DNA of 64,000 nt from Mammaliicoccus sciuri (GTDB lineage Bacteria; Bacillota; Bacilli; Staphylococcales; Staphylococcaceae): contig NZ_CP094824.1 of the NCBI RefSeq assembly GCF_025561425.1, positions 434,001-498,000 on the forward strand, read 5' to 3'. Shown here one piece after another: positions 34,971 through 44,705 of the stretch; position 1 is the first letter of the stretch, and each line of letters begins with the position of its first letter. Both the position numbers and the translations under genes were made by a program. The notes beneath the pieces were generated by a model. The model made no database searches. It worked only from the letters and a program-made list of their open reading frames with translations, and was not told the origin of the DNA.

Positions 34971-36218
34971 ATGGGGAAAATAGGTAGAAATGGCAAGATT
35001 ATTTTAATATTTCTATTTTTAGCGGGTGTTATCAATTATTTAGATCGTTCTGCACTTTCAGTAGCAGCACCATTTATACAAGAGGATTTAAAATTAACAC
35101 CAGGTCAAATGGGTATTATTTTTAGTAGTTTTTCAATTGGTTATGCAATTTTCAACTTTGTCGGTGGTGTAGCTTCTGATAAATTTGGTGCAAAAATCAC
35201 ATTGTTTGTTGCAATGATTGTTTGGTCACTATTTAGTGGTGCGATCGTTTTAGTAGTCGGATTTGTAAGTTTATTTATTGTTCGAATATTGTTTGGAATG
35301 GGTGAAGGTCCATTAAGTGCAACGATTAATAAGATGGTCAATAACTGGTATCCGCCTTCAAAACGTGCAACAGCTGTAGGACTAGCAAACAGTGGTACAC
35401 CTCTTGGTGGTGCTATTTCAGGTCCGATAGTTGGATATATCGCTTTACATTTAGGTTGGAGAGTATCTTTCGTAGCTATTATGGTCATTGGTTTAATTTG
35501 GGCTATATCTTGGTGGTTCTTTGCGAAAGAAAAACCAGATTATATTGAAGAAACTAAAATTGATGAAAAAGCAGATATAGCACCAGTTACTACATTTAAA
35601 TTAGGATACTACTTAAAGAATCCAACTGTGCTCTTTACAGCATTTGCTTTCTTTGCTTATAACTATATTTTATTCTTCTTCTTAACATGGTTCCCAAGTT
35701 ATTTAGTTGATGCTCGAAACTTAAGTATAGAAAACATGAGTTTAATTACTGTCATACCGTGGGTTTTAGGATTTTTAGGGTTAGCAATGAGTGGTATAGT
35801 ATCAGACTTTGTTTATAAACATACTGTTCAAAAAGGTGTGCTTTTCTCTAGAAAAGTTGTTCTAGTTGTTTGTTTATTCCTTTCAGCTGTGTGTATCGGT
35901 ATTTCGGGAATAGTCACAACAACTGCGGGTGCTGTAACGTTAGTTGTCTTATCTGTTTTATTCTTATATTTGACAGGCGCAATTTATTGGGCGATTGTAC
36001 AAGACGTTGTAGATAGTAATAATGTTGGATCTGTTGGTGGTTTTATGCATTTATTAGCCAATACAGCGGGTATAATTGGTCCAACTATTACAGGTTATAT
36101 TATTCAAACAACAGGAACATACACAGCTGCCTTTCTACTTGCAGGTGGATTAGCAGTGATAGCTTCTATCGCCGTTATATTCTTTGTTAAACCAATTGTA
36201 AAACCTGAAAGCGTATAA
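34971..36218 (+). CDS. MFS transporter, hexuronate/aldonate type (ExuT-like)
   Basis: 415 residues, 12 membrane segments, anion:cation symporter subfamily. Start region INYLDRSALSVAAPFI and DKFGAKITL between segments 2 and 3, then MVNNWYPPSKRATAVGLANSG, are typical of ExuT/GarP-like sugar-acid importers. RBS AAAGGGG. Only transporter in the operon, so it defines its substrate; hexuronate, L-gulonate and L-galactonate are all possible. Confidence 0.87.
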   Translation: MGKIGRNGKIILIFLFLAGVINYLDRSALSVAAPFIQEDLKLTPGQMGIIFSSFSIGYAIFNFVGGVASDKFGAKITLFVAMIVWSLFSGAIVLVVGFVSLFIVRILFGMGEGPLSATINKMVNNWYPPSKRATAVGLANSGTPLGGAISGPIVGYIALHLGWRVSFVAIMVIGLIWAISWWFFAKEKPDYIEETKIDEKADIAPVTTFKLGYYLKNPTVLFTAFAFFAYNYILFFFLTWFPSYLVDARNLSIENMSLITVIPWVLGFLGLAMSGIVSDFVYKHTVQKGVLFSRKVVLVVCLFLSAVCIGISGIVTTTAGAVTLVVLSVLFLYLTGAIYWAIVQDVVDSNNVGSVGGFMHLLANTAGIIGPTITGYIIQTTGTYTAAFLLAGGLAVIASIAVIFFVKPIVKPESV

Positions 36219-36243
36219 AATCGAGTAAAGGATGGGTGAAATA

Positions 36244-37743
36244 ATGGAAGGATTACATCAAATTATTTCTTCTGTGAAAAAAGATGAATTACCTGAATCA
36301 GAAATCATAAAAGTATATGAAAAATCTCTATTCAAAGAAAAAAATACAAGTATTATCATGATTAAAGCTGAAAACGAAAAGTATTTATTAGCAGTTGGTA
36401 ATGATCATTTATTTCAAGATCTTAATGGTGAAGAATATGGTAATGATGCAAAATTGTGCTCATTAACTCATGAAAATAGATTAGCGTTAAATCAATATTT
36501 TGAATTTACAAAACCGCGAGCATTTGGTCAGAATGAAACAACGATAGGTTTAGGTGATAGATTAGGTCTTGCGACACCTGGCCATGTTGAAGCAGTACGA
36601 ACTTCTAAAATGAGACCTGTTTTTGCACAACAAAGTATTCGAGAATTAGATTTAACAAATCGAAAAATGGAAGATGTTATCGACTCAGCAGCTTACAGTG
36701 TTATACAAGCAGGTTATACAGATGGTTACGGTGCAGATGGTGATCATCTTAAAGAAGAAAGCGATATTAAACATGAATTAGAGCTCGGTATTTCGATGTT
36801 AACTTTAGATTGTTCTGATTACATTAGAAATGATGTTGATTTAGACAATCATGATGAAGTAGAAGCTGCCTATCAACCGTTTAATCAAGAGATAAAGCAA
36901 TACTATGAAGATAAGTACTTAGGTAAGTCTTATCAAATCGAACATAATGATTTGGTGTTTGATAAACATGAACTTATGAAAGTTGTTGTCGTTTATCATA
37001 AAGCAATCGAATACATGGTTTATATATACAAAACTTACATCGAGCCTTTAGATAGAGATATTGATTTTGAAATTTCTATTGATGAAACAATGACTATTAC
37101 AACACCTTTTGATCACTTTTTCGTATCAAAGGAATTATATGATCAAGACGTGCAAGTGACGAGTTTAGCACCAAGGTTTTGTGGAGAATTTCAAAAAGGT
37201 ATAGATTATATTGGTGATATTGCTCAGTTTGAACAAGAACTTGAAGTACATGCTAATATTGCAGATTATTTTAAATATAAATTAAGCATTCACTCAGGTA
37301 GTGATAAATTCTCAGTATTTCCTTTAATAAGTGAAAAGACGCATAAACGTTTCCATCTAAAAACAGCAGGTACAAACTGGTTAGAAGCTGTGCGCTTAAT
37401 AGCCATACATGAACCAAAACTATATCGAAATATACATCAATATGCTTTGGATCATTTTGCAGAAACGCAAAAATATTATCACATCACGCCTAATATTGAA
37501 GATATAAAGCCAATTGAGCAATTAACTGAATCACAATATAAATCTTATTTAGAAGATGATAATGCAAGACAACTTCTACATGTCTCATATGGATTATTGC
37601 TGACAGTTAAAAATGATAATGGTCACTATATTTTTAAAGATGATATATATGCCATTTTAGAAAAATATGAAGATGAATATGCTGAATTACTTAAAAATCA
37701 TATTGGTAAACATTTGGAACTATTGAACTTTAATTCAAAATAA
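36244..37743 (+). CDS. uxaE: Tagaturonate epimerase family protein
   Basis: 499 residues. UxaE converts D-tagaturonate to D-fructuronate. Family features: FGLGDRLGLATPGHVEAVR-like segment near 95, FAQQSIRELDLTNRK, QAGYTDGYGADGDHLK, and late SVFPLISEKTHKRFHLKTAGTNWLEA. ATG 36244 is chosen because GGATGGGTG serves as its ribosome site; 36232 is possible. It makes a classical uronate isomerase/tagaturonate reductase branch unnecessary. Confidence 0.88.
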   Translation: MEGLHQIISSVKKDELPESEIIKVYEKSLFKEKNTSIIMIKAENEKYLLAVGNDHLFQDLNGEEYGNDAKLCSLTHENRLALNQYFEFTKPRAFGQNETTIGLGDRLGLATPGHVEAVRTSKMRPVFAQQSIRELDLTNRKMEDVIDSAAYSVIQAGYTDGYGADGDHLKEESDIKHELELGISMLTLDCSDYIRNDVDLDNHDEVEAAYQPFNQEIKQYYEDKYLGKSYQIEHNDLVFDKHELMKVVVVYHKAIEYMVYIYKTYIEPLDRDIDFEISIDETMTITTPFDHFFVSKELYDQDVQVTSLAPRFCGEFQKGIDYIGDIAQFEQELEVHANIADYFKYKLSIHSGSDKFSVFPLISEKTHKRFHLKTAGTNWLEAVRLIAIHEPKLYRNIHQYALDHFAETQKYYHITPNIEDIKPIEQLTESQYKSYLEDDNARQLLHVSYGLLLTVKNDNGHYIFKDDIYAILEKYEDEYAELLKNHIGKHLELLNFNSK

Positions 37744-37764
37744 AAATGAAAGAAAGTGTATAAT

Positions 37765-38770
37765 ATGAAATCAATTGTTTGTGAAGAACCTGGGAAAATG
37801 AGTATTCAAGAAACTAAAGAACAAAGCTTCATAGAAGATGACCATATATTAATTAATGTAAAACATATTGGAATATGTGGAACAGATATTCATGCCTATG
37901 GTGGCAATCAGCCATTTTTTGAATATCCTAGAATATTAGGACATGAATTGTCAGGGATCGTTAAAGAGATTGGAAAAAATGTTGAAGATATTTCGATAGA
38001 CGATAAAGTTACGATCATACCTTATGTCCATTGTGGAAAATGTTTAGCTTGTCGTAATAATAAGACGAATTGTTGCCAGAACATAGAAGTAATCGGTGTA
38101 CATAGAGATGGGGGGTATGACAGAATATTTATCAGTTCCAGCTCAAAATTTGATTAAAGTTAACGATTTACCGATTCATATGTCTGCTATGATTGAACCT
38201 TTAAGCATTGGTGCACATGGTGTTAATAGAGCAGATGTTCAATCAGGTGAAACAGTATTGGTTGTTGGAGCTGGTCCAATCGGTTTAGGCGTTGCTCGTT
38301 TCTCTAAATTAAAAGGTGCAAAGGTTATTGTAGTTGATCTTAGTGCTGAAAGATTAGAATTTTGTAAAGAATGGTCTGAGTGTGATGAAACGATAGTAGT
38401 TAGTCCTTCCATTATTGACGACATACTTTCAGTAAATGATAATGAATATCCAACAATTGTGTTTGATGCAACTGGGAATAAGAAGTCTATGGAACAAGCA
38501 TTTAATTACGTTAATCATGGCGGTAAAATAGTCTACGTCGGTTTAGTTAAAGACACTATTGAATTTGTAGACCCAGAATTTCATGCTAAAGAAATAACAC
38601 TTATGGGAAGTAGAAATGCGACATTAGATGATTTCGAATTTGTAATTGAGCAAATTCGACAAGGTAAAATACAAGAAAGCTATTTTTCTAAGCATATTAA
38701 ATTCGAAGATGTCCCAGAATTTTTTAAGCAAGGGAAGTTTCAAACGAATAAAACACTTATAGAACTTTAA
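37765..38770 (+). pseudogene. Second zinc alcohol dehydrogenase, frameshifted
   Basis: Would be about 335 residues. The 5' part (to 38157) has GICGTDIHAYGG, GHELSG and CGKCLACRNNKTNCC; the 3' part has GGMTEYLSVPAQN and GAGPIGLGVARF. The frame shifts in a six-G run at 38110-38115; with five G the reading is HRDGGMTEYLSV and continuous. Related to the dehydrogenase at 32010 but clearly diverged. Galactonate/gulonate 5-dehydrogenase is the likely type. Last gene of the operon, followed by a terminator. Confidence 0.85.
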
Positions 38771-38774
38771 TTTC

Positions 38775-38812
38775 AAACTCATTTTAGCAATTTTGCTAAA
38801 GTGAGTTTTTTT
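38775..38812 (+). terminator. Terminator of the uronate operon
   Basis: AAACTCATTTTAGCAA (38775-38790) pairs with TTGCTAAAGTGAGTTT (38793-38808), then a T-run. Five nt past the last stop codon. Confidence 0.8.
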
Positions 38813-38944
38813 TGTGCGCAATTTTAATTGGTATGCAGACTTTTTACAAATGTAGAAGTGTAAAAGAGGTTAATTCATTACTTTAGTAACGCGATAGTTT
38901 ATAATGAATGATATTTTAATGTCTATTGTAATGGACAAACAAAA

Positions 38945-38958
38945 GTAAAACGCTTACA
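38945..38958 (+). promoter_or_regulatory. Candidate cre site of the allulose-type PTS operon
   Basis: GTAAAACGCTTACA matches TGWAANCGNTNWCA at 12 of 14 positions, mismatching only at the first two. It lies 44 bp before the regulator gene. Confidence 0.55.
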
Positions 38959-39001
38959 TATATTTGTTTTATGATAAAGCTACAGGGAGGTTGTAAAAGT
39001 C

Positions 39002-40486
39002 ATGGAAGGTGATAATCAAGAGAAGTTAATTCATTACTTATTAAATGCGCATTCGTTTGTCGATTCGAATCGATTGGCTAAACATCTAGATGTTTCTACT
39101 AAAACGATTTATCGACTTGTTAAACGTATAAATGATTATTATAAAGAGCCTCTTATTATATCTCAAAAAGGTAAGGGCTATCGTATTGATGATAAAGAAT
39201 ATATTGAACAGCATGAAACGGGGCAACTTCATCAAAATGATTTGTTTTCTCCTATTGAAAGACGAAATATGATGACTAAAGATTTATTGTTAATCTCCCC
39301 TAAGTCGATATCTATCTTTAATATTATCGAACGTTATTATATTTCTGAAAGTGTACTAAATACAGATGAGAGAAAAATAGAAGAGATGTTAAAACGTTTT
39401 AATTTAAATTTAGAAAGAAAGAATCGTCATTTATCTATAAATGGTGATGAGAGTGATATTCGAAATGCATTGTTAGAACTCATTGGAGATGGGCAACTGT
39501 CTAATTTCTCTGCATATAATGTTATTGATCAAACTGAAGATAAAGATGCACATTTTGTCCAAGAACAAATAAATAAGATTGAGAGTTATAAAGATATGAT
39601 TATTCCTTATCCTTATAATGTAAACATTTTCTCTCATTTATATATCTTAATCATGCGCTTTAGAAAAAGAGGTGTAATCAAACAAGACAAAGATAGAAAG
39701 ACACCAGAATTGATAAAGTTAAAAAATGAGTATCAATCATTTTATAGAATGAGTGACATGGTAATTGGAAATGTTGAACAATATCTTCATACTCAATTAC
39801 CTGAAAATGAACGAATTTATTTGTTTGAATATCTTATTTCTTCAAGATTTGAAACGCAAAATGTTCAGCATAATCAAGAAGACATGCAATATTCACAAGA
39901 AGTCATCGACATAACAAATGCATTGATAGACGGTGCGAGTCAGGAATTAAATCATTCATTTAAAAATATTGATTTAGAGCAGCAACTTCTTAAACATATT
40001 AAACCGATGCTTAAACGAATTGAACATGGGTTAAATGTCAGAAATGCTTTAATAGAACAAATTAAAATTGAATATCCACATGTATTTACAGTTATTCGAC
40101 AAATTTCAGATCAAATTTCTGAAACATATCATATTAAAAAAATGAATGACGATGAAATAGGCTTTTTAACATTGTATTTTGCGAAAGAACTTGAAAGAAA
40201 CCCGAAGAAAATTCAAACATTGATTACTTGTACAACAGGCATAGGTACTTCTGAATTATTGAAAACAAAAATAGACAGAAATGTACCTGAAATTGAGATT
40301 GTAGATGTTAAATCTTCTTTTGATTTACAAGAAGATGACTTGCATAAAATAGATTTGATTATTTCAACTGTTCATATACCTGAAGTAAAGCAAATTCCAA
40401 TCGTAGTCATCAGCGCAATGTTTAATAAGAATGATCAAATTAAATTGCGAAAAATGATAGAAATGTTAGGTGATAACAATGAATAA
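39002..40486 (+). CDS. PRD-containing transcriptional regulator (BglG/LicR-like)
   Basis: 494 residues. Helix-turn-helix near 22 (VDSNRLAKHLDVSTKTIYRLV), two PRD regions (about 180-290 and 295-400; the second has EIGFLTLYFAKELER), and a IIB-like domain with Cys in LITCTTGIGTSELL near 410. Its IIA-like domain is encoded separately by the next gene, which overlaps its stop by 8 nt. It probably activates the operon when its PTS is working. Start ATG with GGGAGG upstream. Confidence 0.87.
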   Translation: MEGDNQEKLIHYLLNAHSFVDSNRLAKHLDVSTKTIYRLVKRINDYYKEPLIISQKGKGYRIDDKEYIEQHETGQLHQNDLFSPIERRNMMTKDLLLISPKSISIFNIIERYYISESVLNTDERKIEEMLKRFNLNLERKNRHLSINGDESDIRNALLELIGDGQLSNFSAYNVIDQTEDKDAHFVQEQINKIESYKDMIIPYPYNVNIFSHLYILIMRFRKRGVIKQDKDRKTPELIKLKNEYQSFYRMSDMVIGNVEQYLHTQLPENERIYLFEYLISSRFETQNVQHNQEDMQYSQEVIDITNALIDGASQELNHSFKNIDLEQQLLKHIKPMLKRIEHGLNVRNALIEQIKIEYPHVFTVIRQISDQISETYHIKKMNDDEIGFLTLYFAKELERNPKKIQTLITCTTGIGTSELLKTKIDRNVPEIEIVDVKSSFDLQEDDLHKIDLIISTVHIPEVKQIPIVVISAMFNKNDQIKLRKMIEMLGDNNE

Positions 40487-40862
40487 ATCGCTATTTTATG
40501 AAATTAAAACAACTAACGCAATATATCAAGATGTCATAGAAGAAGTAGGTAGTCAGTTAAAGAAAAATCAATACATTCAGTCTGAAAGTATTTTTATTGA
40601 AGAAGTACATGAGAGAGAACAACATGGGAATATTGAAATTTTTCCAGAAGTGATTTTACCGCACATTCAAAGTGAGCACATTTTAAAGACTAAAATATTT
40701 TTAATAAAAAATGAGACAGATTGTATCCACTGGCATGACCAGTCATTGAAATTGATTATTTTGCTAAATCTTAAACCACAAGAAGATCAAGCAGTATTGC
40801 AAGACATTCAAGCATTTATGAGAAATTTAGCAGACGAAGACTTTGTAGAATCATTAATATAA
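40479..40862 (+). CDS. PTS IIA-like domain protein of the regulator
   Basis: 127 residues. Fructose/mannitol-type IIA fold with the presumed phosphorylated His in ILPHIQSEH near 65. It follows and overlaps the PRD regulator, whose LicR-type relatives carry such a domain at the C-terminus, so a split regulator is likely; a second, canonical IIA for transport is at 41202. ATG 40479 has AGGTGAT upstream. Confidence 0.75.
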   Translation: MNKSLFYEIKTTNAIYQDVIEEVGSQLKKNQYIQSESIFIEEVHEREQHGNIEIFPEVILPHIQSEHILKTKIFLIKNETDCIHWHDQSLKLIILLNLKPQEDQAVLQDIQAFMRNLADEDFVESLI

Positions 40863-40877
40863 TTGGAGGAATGAAAG

Positions 40878-41189
40878 ATGAATATCGTGAGTATTTGTGC
40901 TTGTACAGTAGGTATTGCACACACATATATCGCAGCTGAAAAGTTAGAAAAGGCAGCTGAAAAGAAAGGTCATAGTATCAAAATTGAAACGCAAGGGACA
41001 ATTGGTGTAGAAAATGAATTGTCACCTGAAGATATTAAACAAGCTGATATCGTGTTGCTTGCTGTAGATGTAAAGGTGAGTAATAAAGAAAGATTTGAAG
41101 GTAAAAAAGTTATCGAAATACCGACAGATGTTGCAATAAAATCTCCAAATAAATTAATAGAAAAAATCGAACAAATTTCACAACAATAA
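40878..41189 (+). CDS. PTS fructose-type enzyme IIB
   Basis: 103 residues. Phosphorylated Cys is the second one in ICACTVGIAHTY near residue 8. Family segment IKIETQGTIGVENELSPEDI. Passes phosphate from IIA to the sugar bound by IIC. RBS GGAGGA. Confidence 0.9.
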   Translation: MNIVSICACTVGIAHTYIAAEKLEKAAEKKGHSIKIETQGTIGVENELSPEDIKQADIVLLAVDVKVSNKERFEGKKVIEIPTDVAIKSPNKLIEKIEQISQQ

Positions 41190-41201
41190 AGGAGATGCCA
41201 T

Positions 41202-41654
41202 ATGAATTTAATAGATGTATTAGATGAGAACACAATCTTAACAGAACTTGAGACAAATAATAGAGAAGAAACTTTAGAAACACTCGTTCATTTATTTGAT
41301 AGAGAACAATATATAGACAATTCAGAAGCGTTTTTAGAAGCGGTTTATAAAAGAGAGTCAGAAGGCGTAACAGGTATAGGTAACTTTGTGGCGATTCCAC
41401 ACGGGAAAAGTAGTAGCGTTAACAAAGTGGGTATTGCAATTGGCGTCTTAAAAGATGAAGTAGAGTGGCCATCTTTAGATGATAAAGGTGCGAAAGTCGT
41501 TATATTACTTGCAGTTGGTGAAGATAGCGACAATTCTAAAGAACATTTGAAACTCTTATCATTAATCGCAAGAAAGTTGAGTAATGATGAAGTGATTGAG
41601 CAATTACTAAATTCTAAAAATAAAACAGAAGTTGTAGCAATTTTATCTAACTAA
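41202..41654 (+). CDS. PTS fructose-type enzyme IIA
   Basis: 150 residues. Phosphorylated His in VAIPHGKSSSVNKVG near 66, preceded by REEETL and GVTGIGNF. Canonical EIIA-Fru for transport. RBS AAAGGAG, 12 nt after IIB. Confidence 0.9.
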   Translation: MNLIDVLDENTILTELETNNREETLETLVHLFDREQYIDNSEAFLEAVYKRESEGVTGIGNFVAIPHGKSSSVNKVGIAIGVLKDEVEWPSLDDKGAKVVILLAVGEDSDNSKEHLKLLSLIARKLSNDEVIEQLLNSKNKTEVVAILSN

Positions 41655-41670
41655 CAAAGGGGGAGATAAC

Positions 41671-42771
41671 GTGAAAACATTTTTTAATCAGTTGAATTTA
41701 AAAGGTCATTTACTTACGGCAATATCTTATTTAATTCCAGTTGTATGTGGAGCGGGATTCATGATCGCAATTGGGATGGCGTTAGGTGGAGATTCATCAA
41801 CAGATTTGACGAAGACTGGCTATTCATTCTGGGATGTACTCGCAACACTTGGTGGTGCTGGACTGGGTATGTTACCAGTCGTTATTGCAACAGGTATAGC
41901 TTATTCAATTGCTGATAAACCGGGTATAGCACCTGGCCTCGTTATTGGTTTAACAGCTAATGCAGTTGGATCAGGTTTTATCGGAGGATTAATAGGTGGC
42001 TTCTTGGCAGGTTATCTTGTTGTATTAATTATTAAATATATCAAAATGCCAAATTGAGCAAAAGGGTTAATGCCGATGCTTGTGATTCCGTTTATAGCTT
42101 CACTTGTAGGTGGGCTCATTATGGTATATGTAATCGGAGCGCCAATTACACAATTCACGCATATTTTAACTGAGTATTTACAATCTCTAAGTGGTACTTC
42201 TAAATTAATTTACGGCATTATCATCGGTGTATTAGCAAGTGTCGATTATGGTGGTCCAATTAAGAAGACAGTATTTGCATTTGTATTAACTTTACAAGCA
42301 CAAGGTATTCATGAACCTATAACAGCATTGATTGTCGTTAACACAGCTACGCCAATTGGATTCGCATTTGCATATTGGATTGGAAGATTAATGCGTAAAA
42401 ATATTTATAAAAAAGTAGAAGTAGAAACATTAAAAACAGCATTTCCAATGGGGATTATTGAAATAGTAGAAGGCGTCTTACCGATTGTTTTAAATGACAT
42501 TATTAGATGTGTTATTGCAACAGGAATCGGTGGTGCAGTAGGTGGCGCGATTTCAATGGTGATGAACGCTGACTCGAAAGTACCGTTTGGTGGCATGTTA
42601 GCAATTCCAACAATGTCTCAACCATTAGGTTTCGTCATCGCTATCGTAGCAAATGTTATTGTTACAGCTCTAGTACTTGTACTACTTAAGAAACCTGTAA
42701 ATGAATCAGAAGAAATGGTCGATGAAATTGAAGAAGATGACATAGAATTAGGAGATATTAAAGTATACTAA
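41671..42771 (+). pseudogene. PTS fructose-type enzyme IIC with in-frame TGA
   Basis: 366 codons with many membrane segments. Segments include YLIPVVCGAGFMIAIGMALGG, DKPGIAPGL, GFIGGLIGGFLAGY and, later, ASVDYGGPIKK. The frame holds one TGA at 42055-42057 in KMPN-stop-AKGLMPMLVIP, where relatives have Trp (TGG to TGA). Both sides lie in the same frame. As written the permease is cut after 128 residues. No SECIS-like element or reason for read-through is visible. Confidence 0.85.
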
Positions 42772-42785
42772 TGGAGGTTTAACAC

Positions 42786-43469
42786 ATGGAGAATGTAAAG
42801 TTTTCACCATCATTAATGACGATGGACTTAGATAAATTTAGCGAGCAGATTACATTTTTGAATCAGCACGTAGAATCTTATCATATAGATATTATGGACG
42901 GTCATTATGTCCCGAATATTACACTTTCACCTTGGTTTATTGAACAAGTTAAGAAAATTTCTGACGTACCAATTTCTGCGCATTTAATGGTCACGGAGCC
43001 TTCATTTTGGGTGGATGAATTATTAAAAGTAGATACAGATTATATATGTATACATGCAGAAGTCGTCAATGGTGTCGCTTACCGATTGATTCATAAGATT
43101 CATGATCAAGGTAAAAAAGTAGGGATCGTATTAAATCCAGAAACACCCATTGAAGTGATTAAACCATATATTCAATATTTAGATAAGATCACAATTATGA
43201 CCGTTGACCCAGGGTTTGCTGGAGAAAAATTTATCGATGAAACATTAGATAAAATAGTAGAATTAAGAAAGTTAAGAGATGAACATCAATACAAATATTT
43301 AATTGAAATGGATGGTTCTTCAAATAAGAAGACATTTAGTAAAATTCAAAAAGCCAATCCAGATATTTATATATTGGGAAGAAGCGGGCTATTCGGTTTA
43401 GATGAACGTATTGACGAAGCATGGCACAAAATGATAGCAGACTTTAATAATGCATTAACTGAAGTATAA
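42786..43469 (+). CDS. alsE: D-allulose-6-phosphate 3-epimerase
   Basis: 227 residues, TIM barrel of the ribulose-phosphate 3-epimerase family. Converts D-allulose 6-phosphate to fructose 6-phosphate. Closest to AlsE: FSPSLMTMDLDKF, YHIDIMDGHYVPNITLSPWF, SAHLMVTEP, KVGIVLNPETPIE, MTVDPGFAGEKFI and GRSGLFGLDERIDEAWH. Metal-binding His and Asp residues are present. Place behind a fructose-type PTS suggests uptake of allulose or allose as phosphate. Confidence 0.85.
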   Translation: MENVKFSPSLMTMDLDKFSEQITFLNQHVESYHIDIMDGHYVPNITLSPWFIEQVKKISDVPISAHLMVTEPSFWVDELLKVDTDYICIHAEVVNGVAYRLIHKIHDQGKKVGIVLNPETPIEVIKPYIQYLDKITIMTVDPGFAGEKFIDETLDKIVELRKLRDEHQYKYLIEMDGSSNKKTFSKIQKANPDIYILGRSGLFGLDERIDEAWHKMIADFNNALTEV

Positions 43470-43477
43470 CTAATAAT

Positions 43478-43514
43478 ACCGCCACCTGAGTTGGACGACA
43501 ACTCAGGTGGCGGT
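43478..43514. terminator. Bidirectional terminator
   Basis: Perfect 16-bp stem: ACCGCCACCTGAGTTG (43478-43493) with CAACTCAGGTGGCGGT (43499-43514). Shared by alsE and the convergent ABC permease gene. Confidence 0.85.
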
Positions 43515-43529
43515 TAAATTATATTTAAA

Positions 43530-44705
43530 CTATTTAATTATATCTATTAGTTCTTTCTTAGATGCTGACCTTGCTGGTATCCAACCAAATACAATACCAA
43601 TTAACGTTGAAACGCCGACAGCAAGTAAAATAGATCCTAGACTCACAACACTTTGAACCATATCAGGTGTAACGGCTTCTACAAGTTTAGAAATCAAGAT
43701 ACCTATGATTAAACCTATAATGCCACCGATTAGACATAGCACGATACTTTCTATTAAGAATTGTATTTCAATGTCTCGACCTTTAGCCCCAAATGCACGT
43801 CTTATCGCAATTTCTTCTGTACGTTCAGCGACTGAAATATACATAACATTCATCACACCTATACCAGCAATGAATAATGAAATTCCTGCTACTGCTGCAA
43901 CAAAGTACGTAATGGCATCGAATACTTGTGTAATACTTTTCATGACTTCTTCCATATCTGAATACTGATAACTACCTTCGCTCATGCCCGAACCTCTTTT
44001 ATTTAAGAGCTTAGCTGCCTTATTAGCGATTTCTTTTTTGTTATCATCGTTATCTACTTTTAATTCAAGTTGTGGAAGTTCCTGACTTAAGTCTCCCATA
44101 TATCGATTGAATGTTTCGCTAGGCATATTGACTGTATTTTCATACATAGGATTATTGACAATACCTATAATTTTAAATCCTTGGTCATCTATAAATAACG
44201 TCTTGCCAATCGCGTCACCTTTGAACGCTTTTTTAGCGATTGTTTGATCGATTGTGACGACTTTTTCTTTCAATTCATTATCTGATTGTGTGAATCCTTT
44301 ACCTTCAGATGCATTATCGACAAGGTCTTTTTTAAAGATATTGATGTCAGATTGCTTTTGTGAATTGGTCATTTTTGCTCCATAACTTTGACTGTCATCT
44401 TCTTTAATTTTAGCATCTGTGACACCGTCTATTTGTTTGACGAGCTCAATATCTTGTTTGTCGAATGGATTTTCTTTAGAGCCTTCCATATTTTCAGGCA
44501 TGAAGCTAATCATAGCTTGTCCTTTACTCGCACCCGTATCTGCAAATTCATCAGATGCCGTCTTTTTAAAACCATTACCTAAAGACATAATGGTAATGAC
44601 TGCAGCTATACCGATAATAATACCAATCATCGTAAAGATGTTACGGCGTTTATTCTTCATGATAGATTTGAGAGAGACTGATATGATATTCGGTAAGTTC
44701 TTCAT
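43530..44705 (-). CDS. MacB/YknZ-like ABC transporter permease
   Basis: 391 residues. FtsX/MacB fold: one N-terminal membrane helix (TMIGIIIGIAAVITIMSLG), a large extracellular domain (about 45-265) and three C-terminal helices, with the conserved ISVAERTEEIAIRRAFGAKG between them. Partner of the ATPase and the adaptor; the trio matches YknXYZ of Bacillus. Its ATG overlaps the ATPase stop. Confidence 0.87.
   Translation of the reverse strand: MKNLPNIISVSLKSIMKNKRRNIFTMIGIIIGIAAVITIMSLGNGFKKTASDEFADTGASKGQAMISFMPENMEGSKENPFDKQDIELVKQIDGVTDAKIKEDDSQSYGAKMTNSQKQSDINIFKKDLVDNASEGKGFTQSDNELKEKVVTIDQTIAKKAFKGDAIGKTLFIDDQGFKIIGIVNNPMYENTVNMPSETFNRYMGDLSQELPQLELKVDNDDNKKEIANKAAKLLNKRGSGMSEGSYQYSDMEEVMKSITQVFDAITYFVAAVAGISLFIAGIGVMNVMYISVAERTEEIAIRRAFGAKGRDIEIQFLIESIVLCLIGGIIGLIIGILISKLVEAVTPDMVQSVVSLGSILLAVGVSTLIGIVFGWIPARSASKKELIDIIK

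Noticed and set aside
42055-42057. TGA in the EIIC gene as selenocysteine or programmed read-through
   Set aside because: The position suits Trp, no SECIS-like hairpin follows, and staphylococci are not known to make selenoproteins.
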